Positions 15,194 through 23,261 of a stretch of DNA of 47,710 bases are shown one piece after another. The DNA is taken from NCBI GenBank assembly GCA_964604565.1, contig CAZRZN010000006.1, positions 1-47,710 on the forward strand, in the 5' to 3' direction. Made by a program: the position numbers and the translations under genes. The DNA is from CAZRZN01 sp964604565. Its GTDB lineage: Bacteria; Pseudomonadota; Alphaproteobacteria; Rhodobacterales; Rhodobacteraceae. The notes below the pieces were generated by a model, which was not told where the DNA came from, did not search any database, and was given only the letters and a program-made list of their open reading frames with translations. Position 1 is the stretch's first letter. Each line of letters opens with the position of its first letter.

Positions 15194-16479
15194 TTCATCG
15201 TCCCCGGCAGCCACAGCGCGAGATCCGGAATCAGCGCCAGCAGGAGGGCAAAGCCCAGCAGGATCATGAAGAACGGAAACGCCGCGCGGGCAATTGCCCC
15301 GATGCTTTCACCGGTTTGGGACTGGATCACGAACAAATTGAAACCGATCGGCGGCGTGATCTGGCTTATTTCCACGGCAACGACAACGAAGATCCCGAAC
15401 CAGACAGGATCGTATCCTGCCGCCGTGATAAGGGGCAGAGTGATCGGCAGTGTCATGACGATGATCGACGTGCCATCGAGGAACATCCCGAGGATGACGT
15501 AGAACCCAAGCAGCACAACGATCAGCATGAAGGGCGTCAGCCCCAGACCCGCGATCAGATCCGCGATGGCCCGCGGGATCTGCAAAAAGCCGAAGGCGGA
15601 ATTCAGCAAGGCGGCGCCAATGATGATCAATCCGATCATCGCCGAGGTCCGTACCGCCCGACGTCCTGCCCGCACCATGCCGGCGACCGAAAAGCGCCCC
15701 ATCAGGATCGAGATGATCACCGCCCCCAACACACCCACGGCGGCAAGCTCGCTGACGCTTGCCAGCCCAAGGTAGAGAGATCCCACGATACAGGCGATCA
15801 GTCCCGCCACCGGGCCGATGCTGCGCAGACCGGCGAGGCGTTCGGACCATGTGGGACGCTCCTGATCGGGCTGCCGGCCTGTAACTGTCTGATGTGCGCC
15901 AATATACAGCATGTATAGCGCGGCCAGCGTCAGGCCCGGAACCACCCCGGCAAGGAACAATTCCAGAATGGATTGCTCTGCCATGACCCCGTAGATGATC
16001 ATGATGATCGAGGGCGGGATCAGAAACCCGAGCGTGCCCGCCCCGGCAAGCGATCCCATGGCCATCCGCCGATCATAGCCTCTGGCCGCCAGTTCCGGCA
16101 AACTGACCTTGCCGACGATGGCCGTGGTGGCCGCCGAAGACCCCGAAACAGCCGCGAACAGCGTCGAACCTACGACATTGACGTGCAAGAGCCCGCCGGG
16201 CAATCGACCGACGAGCGGCGCCAGCCCGGAAAACAGCGACCGCCCCAATCCGGCCGCGACGAGGACTTCGCTCATCAGGATGAACAGCGGCAGCGACAAC
16301 AGGGGTGTCGGGATCATGGATCCCCAGATGACCCCGCTGGAAAAGATGTCCATCGGTATGTTCGGACGAAAGATCGACAGCAGGATATACCCTGTGGCAA
16401 ACAGCGACAGACCGATCCAGACGGAACCCGCCAGAAGCGCCACGAACAACAGGATGGTGACAAGACCGATCTCAAGCAT
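15190..16479 (-). CDS. TRAP transporter large permease (DctM type)
   Basis: A 429-residue membrane protein, the large ion-coupled subunit of a TRAP importer. It has about twelve hydrophobic segments and typical DctM features: PMDIFSSGVIWGSMIPTPLLSLPLFILMSE near the N-terminus, SGSSAATTAIVGKVSLPELAARGYDRRMA in the first half, GSLAGAGTLGFLIPPSIIMIIYGV, and GMFLDGTSIIVMTLPITLPLI plus VEISQITPPIGFNLFVIQ in the second half. It overlaps the dctQ stop by 8 bases and the gntR start by 3 bases, so the genes are translationally coupled. The substrate is set by the DctP protein and by the linked hydantoinase, suggesting an acidic amide or lactam, but this is not proven. Confidence 0.94.
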   Translation of the reverse strand: MLEIGLVTILLFVALLAGSVWIGLSLFATGYILLSIFRPNIPMDIFSSGVIWGSMIPTPLLSLPLFILMSEVLVAAGLGRSLFSGLAPLVGRLPGGLLHVNVVGSTLFAAVSGSSAATTAIVGKVSLPELAARGYDRRMAMGSLAGAGTLGFLIPPSIIMIIYGVMAEQSILELFLAGVVPGLTLAALYMLYIGAHQTVTGRQPDQERPTWSERLAGLRSIGPVAGLIACIVGSLYLGLASVSELAAVGVLGAVIISILMGRFSVAGMVRAGRRAVRTSAMIGLIIIGAALLNSAFGFLQIPRAIADLIAGLGLTPFMLIVVLLGFYVILGMFLDGTSIIVMTLPITLPLITAAGYDPVWFGIFVVVAVEISQITPPIGFNLFVIQSQTGESIGAIARAAFPFFMILLGFALLLALIPDLALWLPGTMK

Positions 16480-16993
16480 CGGACGGCTCCGAATCCGCGT
16501 GGCGCCATTCGCAGTCCCGGTCCGTCATGCGACGGATCAGCCGTGCGAAGAGATCCAGCCACAGCTGGACCATTCCCCAAAGCACGACCGCCTGCGGAAC
16601 CCACAGCGGGCTTTGCGTGACGCTGGTCGCAAGGATGTTGCGCTCAAACGAGGTGCCGACCTTGGTCCACATCGCCCCCACGATCAGGGCGACGATCATG
16701 AGGCCAGCCACGTTTGCCGCCACATCAAGCCATTTTCCGGCCTGTTTGGGCAATGCCCCTGACACCAGCGAAATCCGCACATGCGTGCCGGAGCGCAGTG
16801 CCGGACCCGCCGCGAGGGCAAAGATCGCGGCCATGGCATACTGGCTGAATTCCCATGTGAAGGAAAAGCTCCAGGCTTGGGCGCGGGCGACAACCTCCGA
16901 CAACATGAGCGCGCAATAGCCAAAGATCAGCATCACGGCGAGCGTTTCAGCCAGCCGCGACATCCGGTCGATCAGGTGCAGGAACCGCGTCAT
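16472..16993 (-). CDS. TRAP transporter small permease (DctQ type)
   Basis: A 173-residue membrane protein with four hydrophobic segments, the small subunit of the TRAP importer. The typical segment FSQYAMAAIFALAAGPALRSGTHVRISLV matches the conserved DctQ core, and the last helices end in RLIRRMTDRDCEW. The ATG at 16991-16993 is chosen because it gives the usual length and starts just before the first helix. An ATG at 17057-17059 would add 22 residues and overlap dctP, and neither has a strong ribosome-binding site. It lies between dctP and dctM in the six-gene operon. Confidence 0.88.
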   Translation of the reverse strand: MTRFLHLIDRMSRLAETLAVMLIFGYCALMLSEVVARAQAWSFSFTWEFSQYAMAAIFALAAGPALRSGTHVRISLVSGALPKQAGKWLDVAANVAGLMIVALIVGAMWTKVGTSFERNILATSVTQSPLWVPQAVVLWGMVQLWLDLFARLIRRMTDRDCEWRHADSEPSDA

Positions 16994-17036
16994 TGCCGGG
17001 CGGACGTCGCCGGGGACATGCTCCGGCGACGGTTTC

Positions 17037-18178
17037 TCATTTGCCGACCTCTTCGGCATAGGCTTCGACGACCGGTTGGGCGTCAGGAACCCGCTCAAAG
17101 AAATCATCCCACATCGCGCGCCCGGCGTCCGCCATGGCGGCCGTCAGCGTGTCATCCGCAGTGGAAATCGCCATCCCGTTTTCGACCAGAACGGCGGTCT
17201 GTGTCGCGTCCTCGGCGGCGGACGCGGCCCAGAAATCCGCCTCCATCTCGTCGGCCAGACCCTGAATGATGTCACGCTCTTCTTCGGTCAGGGCGTTCCA
17301 CGCGTCGAGGTTGACGGTCACAGCATCGGGCGACATCGACCAGTTCAGCGGATTGAAATGATCCATGAACTGATAGAGGCGCGAATTGGCNNNNNNNNNN
17401 NNNNNNNNNNNNNNNNNNNNNNNNNNNNNNNNNNNNNNNNNNNNNNNNNNNNNNNNNNNNNNNNNNNNNNNNNNNNNNNNNNNNNNNNNNTCGACCAGTT
17501 CAGCGGATTGAAATGATCCATGAACTGATAGAGGCGCGAATTGGCTCCTGTGGATGTGGACGTCGCCGCGCCATCGACCGTCCCGGCCGCGACGGCGGCA
17601 GCCAATTCGCCGAACGGCAGCTCGACCGGGGCCGCGCCCAACCGCTCCAGAAACTCGAAAGACGTCGCATTGAAAGCACGGATGCGCTGCCCCTCAAGAT
17701 CGTCGGCGCTGACCACCGGATCTGTCGTGTAGACACCCGGCGAAGGCCACGGGACATAGTAAAGCACGCGCTGGTTGTGCTGCGCGAAGATCTCATCGTA
17801 GGTCGGCCCGGCAACTTCCAGCCATGTGCGCATCTCATCCTGTCCCTGGATCAGATAGGGCAGTGTATCGACACCCAGAAAGGGCGCCTCGCCCGCCTGC
17901 AAGAACAGCAGCATGTCGGCCATCTGGACGATGCCATTTTCGACCGCGCTCAGCTTTTCGGTGATTCCGACACCCAGTTCGCCTGACAGATGCACGGTGA
18001 TATCCACCGACCCATCGGTTTCCGCCCGAACCGCGTCGGCAAAGGCAATCGCGCTTTCGGAGTGGAAGTTGTTGGCCCCCCAGGCCGTGCTCAGGTCCCA
18101 TTGGGTCTGTGCTGTGACCGATGTGGCGCATAGGGTGATGGCCGTCGATCCGGCCAATATGACTCGTGTCAGGTGCAT
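17037..18178 (-). CDS. TRAP transporter substrate-binding protein (DctP type), interrupted by an assembly gap
   Basis: A periplasmic solute receptor for the TRAP importer. It begins MHLTRVILAGSTAITL with a signal peptide cleaved near SVTAQ, and includes the family-typical GELGVGITEKLSAVENGIVQMAD and RIRAFNATSFEFLERLGAAPVELPFGELAAAVAAGTVDGA. The gene is split by 100 Ns at 17391-17490. Both flanks carry the same 55 bases, and merging them gives one continuous frame of 328 residues (229 from the right flank plus 99 more from the left), the normal DctP length. As written, the extra 155 bases shift the frame, so automatic annotation would wrongly show two fragments or a pseudogene. The start ATG follows the hyuB stop directly (TAAATG). 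Confidence 0.9.
17336..17390. repeat. Left copy of the 55-bp contig-end duplication
   Basis: Identical base for base to 17491-17545, ending immediately at the N run. It is interpreted as the shared end of two contigs and not a biological repeat. Confidence 0.9.
17391..17490. other. Assembly gap (100 N) that is probably artificial
   Basis: A run of exactly 100 N, a default scaffold spacer. Because the flanks overlap by 55 identical bases and the merged sequence restores an intact dctP frame, the true gap length is probably minus 55, meaning no sequence is missing. Confidence 0.9.
17491..17545. repeat. Right copy of the 55-bp contig-end duplication
   Basis: Identical to 17336-17390 and begins directly after the N run. 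The 55-base length equals a k-mer size commonly used by de Bruijn assemblers, which fits an unresolved contig overlap. Confidence 0.9.
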
Positions 18179-19834
18179 TTAGGTGTCCTCCCCTTGGACT
18201 GGTTTGCATTGATAAAGGTCGTCGGCCACCTCTTCCGAGATCAGACCATGTGACAGGTCCCTCGCGACGGCGGCCCTGTCGCGGTCTTTCGGATCGCCGA
18301 AACCGCCGCCGCCGGGCGTCTCGAGGATCAGCCTTTCCTGTGGCGGAATGCGATAAAGACCCTTGTCCGTGATCCGCGTGCCATCGGTGATGCGCACACG
18401 TCCCTTGGCCCCGTCCAGACCGCCTTGCCGCCCTGCGGGACCAGTCGAAAGACGCTCGAAAGCGGCCGCAGAAAGGCTCAGCGGCTCTCCGATCCGGGAG
18501 CCGATTTCAATCCGCTGCCCAAGGCCGCCGCGATAGCGCCCCGCGCCCCCGGTGTCGGGAAGAAATTCCTTGGAGTGGTAGATCACCGGTGCGGCAAGTT
18601 CGGCCGCCTCGACGGACACGGCGCCAACCCCGGATGGAAAGGCCGTGGTCGACAGCCCGTCGGATTTCGGCCGCGCGCCCATACCGCCCAACACCACGTT
18701 CAGCGAACTGAAGCGCGTCTTTCCCGCGCCCGACAGGGACAGCGTCCACAGCGCGCCGGCGCTTTCGGCCAAAACCTCGCCCGGCAACGCCTGTTCAAGG
18801 CAACTCATCATCAGGTCGGGCAAGGCCTGTCCGATCACATGACGCGCGCTGACCGGGCTGGGCCGTTCCGCGCTGACAACCAGCCCCGGCGGCGCCGCTA
18901 CGCGGATGGCGGACAGGGAGGCCTGATTGTTCGGAATCTCCGGCGTCAACAATGCGCGTATGCCGAACGCCGCGTAGGCGGCGGTATAGTTCAGCGGGCA
19001 ATTTATGCCACGGTCCACGACTGGCGAAGAGCCAGACAGATCCACATCAATGCGTCCGTCTCCGATGGTCATCCGCGCGCAGAGCCGGATCGGCGCATCG
19101 TAACCATCCAGCATCATCTCGCTTTCATAGACGCCTTGCGGCGCGCGTGCGAGCGCGGTCTGCGTGCCCTGCCGGGACCGCTCGAATATGAAATCGGAGA
19201 GATCCGCCAGATCCATGAGACGGTATTCCGCCATCAACGACAGTAGCCGCCTCACGCCCGCGTCATTGCAGGTCAGCAGCGACAGGATATCCCCACGCGC
19301 CTCATGCGGCACGCGGGAGTTGGTGGAGACGATGCCCAGAAGATCCTCATTGATTTCGGTCCCGCGGCGAAGATGCATCACCGGAATGGTAACGCCTTCT
19401 TCAAAGACGGACTGCGCCTCGGCGGACCAGCCCCGCCCGCCCACGTCGACGATATGGCTGGTCGAGGCAAGGTATCCCACGATCTGCCCGTCCAGAAACG
19501 CGGGCGTCACGACCACGAAATCGAACACATGCCCGGCGCCAAGCCAGGGATCATTCGTGACCAATGCATCGCCCTCGGACAGGGTGCTGGCCGGGACACG
19601 TTCGAGCATCTCCCGAACGGATGCCGCCATCGTGTTCACGTGACCCGGGGTGCCGGTGACGGCTTGCGCCAGCATCTCGCCCTGCGCATTGAAGACACCG
19701 GCGGACAGATCGCCCGCTTCGCGCACGATGGCACCGAAGGCCGCCCGCATCAGGGCATTGGCCTGTTCCTCGCAGACGGAAATCAGCCTGTTCCACAGCA
19801 CGGTCTGTGCGACGATATCCAACCCGGTGCTCAT
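18179..19834 (-). CDS. hyuB: Hydantoinase B / oxoprolinase family protein (copy 1)
   Basis: A 551-residue subunit of the HyuB/oxoprolinase-B family, which together with HyuA opens cyclic amides such as N-methylhydantoin or 5-oxoproline at the cost of ATP, or carboxylates ketones in related enzymes. Family marks are LWNRLISVCEEQANALMRAAFG at the start, FNAQGEMLAQAVTGTPGHVNTM, VTNDPWLGAGHVFDFVVV, and GGAGRYRGGLGQRIEIG and ETPGGGGFGDP near the end. The ATG overlaps the hyuA stop (ATGA). It is the second gene of the six-gene operon, immediately before dctP. The linked TRAP importer suggests the substrate is taken up from outside. Substrate identity is unknown. Confidence 0.92.
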   Translation of the reverse strand: MSTGLDIVAQTVLWNRLISVCEEQANALMRAAFGAIVREAGDLSAGVFNAQGEMLAQAVTGTPGHVNTMAASVREMLERVPASTLSEGDALVTNDPWLGAGHVFDFVVVTPAFLDGQIVGYLASTSHIVDVGGRGWSAEAQSVFEEGVTIPVMHLRRGTEINEDLLGIVSTNSRVPHEARGDILSLLTCNDAGVRRLLSLMAEYRLMDLADLSDFIFERSRQGTQTALARAPQGVYESEMMLDGYDAPIRLCARMTIGDGRIDVDLSGSSPVVDRGINCPLNYTAAYAAFGIRALLTPEIPNNQASLSAIRVAAPPGLVVSAERPSPVSARHVIGQALPDLMMSCLEQALPGEVLAESAGALWTLSLSGAGKTRFSSLNVVLGGMGARPKSDGLSTTAFPSGVGAVSVEAAELAAPVIYHSKEFLPDTGGAGRYRGGLGQRIEIGSRIGEPLSLSAAAFERLSTGPAGRQGGLDGAKGRVRITDGTRITDKGLYRIPPQERLILETPGGGGFGDPKDRDRAAVARDLSHGLISEEVADDLYQCKPVQGEDT

Positions 19835-21900
19835 GAGACGGTCCGTTCAAGGATCAGATGCCCCTTTGCGGATCGCTGCACCGACCAGCCGGGCCGGACG
19901 ACCGTGGTCGTCTGTGCTTCGGACAGAATCGCCGGGCCGTCCAACACCTCCCCACCAAGCTGTTCGCGCGCGATCTCACGGTAGGCAAGAGGACCCTGAG
20001 CGCGCAGGTCGTACACACTTCGAGACCTGTCCGGAGGCGCCTCCGTCGGCAATTCGCCCTGCGGCGAAGGTTCCACTGGCTTGCGCTCGCGGGCCGTCAC
20101 GCTGAGAGACGCCAGTTCGATATCGATCTCGTCGAGGGTGAAGCCGACCAGCGATCTGTAGCGCGCACGAAACGACGCCGCCAAGCTGCCCAGGTCAAAG
20201 GTCTCTTGGCCGCCCTTTGTCAGCGGAAGCGACAGCGTCAGCCCCTGCCCCCGATAGCGCAGTTCGGCCCGGATCGAGATGTCTATCCTGTCGGAAGGAA
20301 CAGCTTGATCGACAACGCCCTGAACATGCCGCCGCGTGCTGGTCAAACGCTCCAGCATGGCAGCGGTATCCAACATGCTCAGTGGCTCCATCACCGAAAT
20401 CGCTGTCTCGAAGGCCACGGGGGACCGCAGGAACCCGATGGCGGAGCCGACGCCCGCGCTTTGCGGCACGATAATACGCCTGATCCCGAGTTTCTCCGCG
20501 ATGCGCGCGCCGTGCAGGCCGCCGCCCCCGCCGGACACCAGCAGGTCGAACCCCGAAACATCAAGCCCGAGTTCGATCCCGTGCACCCGTGCGGCGTTGG
20601 ACATGGTTTCATCGGCAAGCTCAATGATGCCCGCCGCCGCCTGTTCGACCGCCCCCATGCCAAGCGGGATCTGAACCTGCTCTGCAATCGCGGCGGGCGC
20701 GCGATCAGGCGAAAGCTCTATGATGCCGCCGGCGAATCCCGTTGCGGAAATATGCCCGACGGCAAGATGGGCATCCGTAATGGTCGCCGCATCGCCCCCG
20801 CGGTCATAGGCGGCGGGGCCGGGTTCCGATCCGGCGCTCTGCGGACCGACCTGCAACCGCCCCAAGCGGTCGACGCGGGCAATGGAACCACCGCCAGCGC
20901 CGATCTCGACCAATTCGACCGTCGGAACCTTGACGGGCAATCCGCTGCCCTTGGTGTCGCGCCAGGCACGCGCCACTTCGAACAGGCGGGTCGTTCTGGG
21001 CTGGCCGTTCTCGATAAAGCAGATCTTGGCCGTGGTGCCCCCGATATCCAGCGACAACGTCTTGTTAGAACCGACCTCCTGCGCCACATGCGCTGCAAGG
21101 GCGACACCGCCTGCCGGCCCGCCTTCGACAAGCCGGATGGGAAATCGCGTCGCCTGATCCAGCGTGGTCAGCGCACCGTCCGACAGCATCATCAGGAAAG
21201 ATCCGGCAAACCCTCGATCGGTCAGTTCCGACAGCAGTTGCGCCAGATACCGCGCCATCAGGGGGCGCACATAGGCATTGGCACAGACCGTGGAAAACCT
21301 TTCGTATTCGCGGACTTCCCCTGCCACTTCGGCGCTTTGACAAATTGTGACGCCCTGCCCCAGCCGATCCTGCAAACGGTTCGCGACATAGGCCTCATGG
21401 TGCGGGTTCTTGTAGGAATGGAGAAAGCCGATGGCCAATGCCTCCACCTCCTCGGCCCGAAGCCGGTCCGCCAGGGCATCTATCTCCGCATCCACGGGCG
21501 GCGTGCTGACGGAGCCATCCGCCAGAACCCGCTCCTGCAGGCCAAAGCGCAGCGGGCGCGGCACCAGCGGCTCGGGCATTTCTATGTCGAGGGCGTATTG
21601 ATCAAAACGCTTTTCGTAGCGCATCTCCAGCACGTCACGAAACCCTGCGGTGGTCACGAAGGCCGTGCGGGCGCCGCGACGTTCGATCAGTGCGTTGGTG
21701 GCCAGCGTCGTGCCATGAACGACACTGGTTATGTCTTCATGGGTTTTCGCAAGGTTGCCAAGCAAACGGCCAAGGCCGTCCAGCGCCGCTTTTTCCGGCG
21801 CTGCTGGCGTTGTCAGGACTTTCACGGATGTAAAACCGTCCCGCGTCTCGGCGACCACATCCGTGAATGTGCCGCCTATGTCGATTGCGACCCTCAGCAT
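19831..21900 (-). CDS. hyuA: Hydantoinase A / oxoprolinase family protein (copy 1)
   Basis: A 689-residue ATP-dependent subunit of the HyuA family (sugar-kinase/Hsp70/actin fold). The N-terminal phosphate loop is canonical, AIDIGGTFTDVV (about 5-16). The central one is LDIGGTTAKICF (about 285). Other family marks are VVHGTTLATNALIERRGARTAFVTTAGFRDVLEM, GFLHSYKNPHHE and LVSGGGGGLHGARIAEKLG. The ATG at 21898-21900 is chosen because it directly precedes the conserved start. The frame stays open upstream to 21993 without family similarity. It is the first gene of the hyuA-hyuB-dctP-dctQ-dctM-gntR operon, with a promoter-like TTGACA and a palindrome just upstream. Confidence 0.92.
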   Translation of the reverse strand: MLRVAIDIGGTFTDVVAETRDGFTSVKVLTTPAAPEKAALDGLGRLLGNLAKTHEDITSVVHGTTLATNALIERRGARTAFVTTAGFRDVLEMRYEKRFDQYALDIEMPEPLVPRPLRFGLQERVLADGSVSTPPVDAEIDALADRLRAEEVEALAIGFLHSYKNPHHEAYVANRLQDRLGQGVTICQSAEVAGEVREYERFSTVCANAYVRPLMARYLAQLLSELTDRGFAGSFLMMLSDGALTTLDQATRFPIRLVEGGPAGGVALAAHVAQEVGSNKTLSLDIGGTTAKICFIENGQPRTTRLFEVARAWRDTKGSGLPVKVPTVELVEIGAGGGSIARVDRLGRLQVGPQSAGSEPGPAAYDRGGDAATITDAHLAVGHISATGFAGGIIELSPDRAPAAIAEQVQIPLGMGAVEQAAAGIIELADETMSNAARVHGIELGLDVSGFDLLVSGGGGGLHGARIAEKLGIRRIIVPQSAGVGSAIGFLRSPVAFETAISVMEPLSMLDTAAMLERLTSTRRHVQGVVDQAVPSDRIDISIRAELRYRGQGLTLSLPLTKGGQETFDLGSLAASFRARYRSLVGFTLDEIDIELASLSVTARERKPVEPSPQGELPTEAPPDRSRSVYDLRAQGPLAYREIAREQLGGEVLDGPAILSEAQTTTVVRPGWSVQRSAKGHLILERTVS

Positions 21901-21936
21901 CCGAAAATTGGTACGTACCTTTGAAAAGATTGTCAA
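21901..21936 (-). promoter_or_regulatory. Candidate hyuA promoter and GntR operator
   Basis: On the minus strand a consensus -35 box TTGACA (21931-21936) is followed 11 bases later by the perfect 10-bp palindrome GGTACGTACC (21910-21919). The weak -10 candidate TACCAA, 17 bases from the -35 box, overlaps it. A palindrome between or on the promoter boxes is where a GntR/HutC repressor would act. HutC-type sites often have GT and AC at the outer positions, as here. The -10 match is poor. Confidence 0.45.
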
Positions 21937-22260
21937 CGACGTCCGGATCGATGCCCTCGCGACGCGGCGGCGGCGCTTTTCAAAGCGCATCATGGCTTGC
22001 CTTACATCCTATGCCGACAATTGGAACGGCACGCCTTGTGGCTGGCCATCCAGTCCCGAAAGATTCAGACCAAACATCCACCAGCGCCGAGATCGCGGCC
22101 GCCGTCTGTCCGGCCGCTCGCTACGGCTTGACGGACTGATAAGGGACGCAGGAAGATCAGGCGGACCTTCTGATCCTGTGGCACCGATGCGTCGGGTTGC
22201 TTTGCCGGGGTTTGGCGATTGCAGCCCGAACCCAGACCCCTCGATTACCCATGACGGCGT
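21937..22260. other. Intergenic region between lysR and the hyuA operon
   Basis: These 324 bases lie between the end of lysR and the hyuA promoter region, both on the minus strand. No gene or strong hairpin was recognised. Confidence 0.35.
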
Positions 22261-23169
22261 TCAAGTGCTGACATCCCCGATATCGAGGGAGGACCCTAGC
22301 GCGATCTCCCGAAAGGCCGTCGCCGCGGGGGACAAGGACTGAGCCCGCCGCGAATACAGGAAATAGCGACGCTGCAACGGCGCCCCGGAAAAACTGCGAA
22401 ACACGACGCCGAAGACATCCGACAGAACAGCAGCATAAGAGGGTGCCGCAGTCAGCCCGTGACCCGCCCCGACCATCGCAAGCGCCGTGGTCAGTCCGCG
22501 GACCCGAAGGGCGGTCGCCGCAGGCCGATCCGATTGCGCCTGGATCATGGGGTCCAGCGCGATGCGGAACTCTTCGGAATAGTGGATCCAAGTCGCGCCC
22601 TTCAGCTTTGCAAGGTCGAACGCCCTTTCCGCATCGGGCTGGGCGTCGCCCTTCGGCGCAACAACCTGTATTTCCGCCGTCCAAAGCGCGGTCGCCGACA
22701 CATCCGACGGCGGCTGCCGTTCCGGGCCCAACCCGATTTCCGCTTCGCCGCTGGCAACCGCCTCGATCACGCCATCGCCGGTCGTATCCACAAGGCTGAT
22801 CGCAATATCCGGAAAGGCTGTCCGATACCGTGTCAGCATGTCCGGCAACCAGGTTGCCGCCAGGATCTGCGGCACGGCAAGCCGCAGATGCCCACGGCGC
22901 AAGGCCCGCAGGTCGGCCGCGCTGTCCGAAAGGTTTTGGAGATCCACCAGCATCCGCTCTGCCGTGGACCGTATCTCGCGCCCGAAGGGCGTCAGCGCGA
23001 CACCACGCCCCGTCCGGTCGAACAGCGGCAGCCCCAGATCCGATTCCAGTTGCCGCACCAGCATGCTGACCGCAGATTGGGTCAGACACAGCCGCTCTGC
23101 CGCCGCGGTGAAACCGCCAGTGTCGGCCACCGCACAAAAGGCATGCAATTGACGAAGACTGATTGCCAT
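22261..23169 (-). CDS. LysR-family transcriptional regulator
   Basis: A 302-residue LysR regulator. The N-terminal helix-turn-helix reads ISLRQLHAFCAVADTGGFTAAAERLCLTQSAVSMLVRQLESDLGLPLFDRTGRGV (first 60 residues). The periplasmic-binding-protein-like effector domain spans about 90-290, with GHLRLAVPQILAATWLPDML and the late AMVGAGHGLTAAPSYAAVL. It is divergent from the D-amino-acid oxidase gene, with 92 bases between the two starts. That is the classic LysR arrangement and implies control of the oxidase and TTT transporter operon, with autoregulation. The inducer is unknown, though an amino acid or imported acid is likely. Confidence 0.93.
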   Translation of the reverse strand: MAISLRQLHAFCAVADTGGFTAAAERLCLTQSAVSMLVRQLESDLGLPLFDRTGRGVALTPFGREIRSTAERMLVDLQNLSDSAADLRALRRGHLRLAVPQILAATWLPDMLTRYRTAFPDIAISLVDTTGDGVIEAVASGEAEIGLGPERQPPSDVSATALWTAEIQVVAPKGDAQPDAERAFDLAKLKGATWIHYSEEFRIALDPMIQAQSDRPAATALRVRGLTTALAMVGAGHGLTAAPSYAAVLSDVFGVVFRSFSGAPLQRRYFLYSRRAQSLSPAATAFREIALGSSLDIGDVST

Positions 23170-23261
23170 AAGAAACCCTGATGCATTCAGAAGCTTTATT
23201 CGTTGGTATCATGAGATGACCCGCGCCACACTTGGTTTCATTCATCAGGAGCGCGTCGGGA
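23170..23261. promoter_or_regulatory. Divergent lysR / oxidase control region
   Basis: These 92 bases carry both divergent promoters and presumably the LysR binding sites. They are AT-richer than the surroundings (for example AAGCTTTATTCG). I could not assign a T-N11-A box with confidence. AGGAG at 23247-23251 is the ribosome-binding site for the oxidase gene. Confidence 0.5.

Noticed and set aside
17336..17545. A 55-bp biological direct repeat or attachment site
   Set aside because: Both copies end exactly at the N run and keep the dctP frame when merged, which points to contig ends.
17037..18178. dctP as a frameshifted pseudogene
   Set aside because: The break coincides with an N run whose flanks are identical over 55 bases, and merging them restores a full-length frame.
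19858..21924. A 688-codon open frame on the plus strand opposite hyuA copy 1
   Set aside because: It mirrors the hyuA coding frame in high-GC DNA, is rich in Arg, His and Gln, and has no domain. hyuA on the other strand has clear family motifs.
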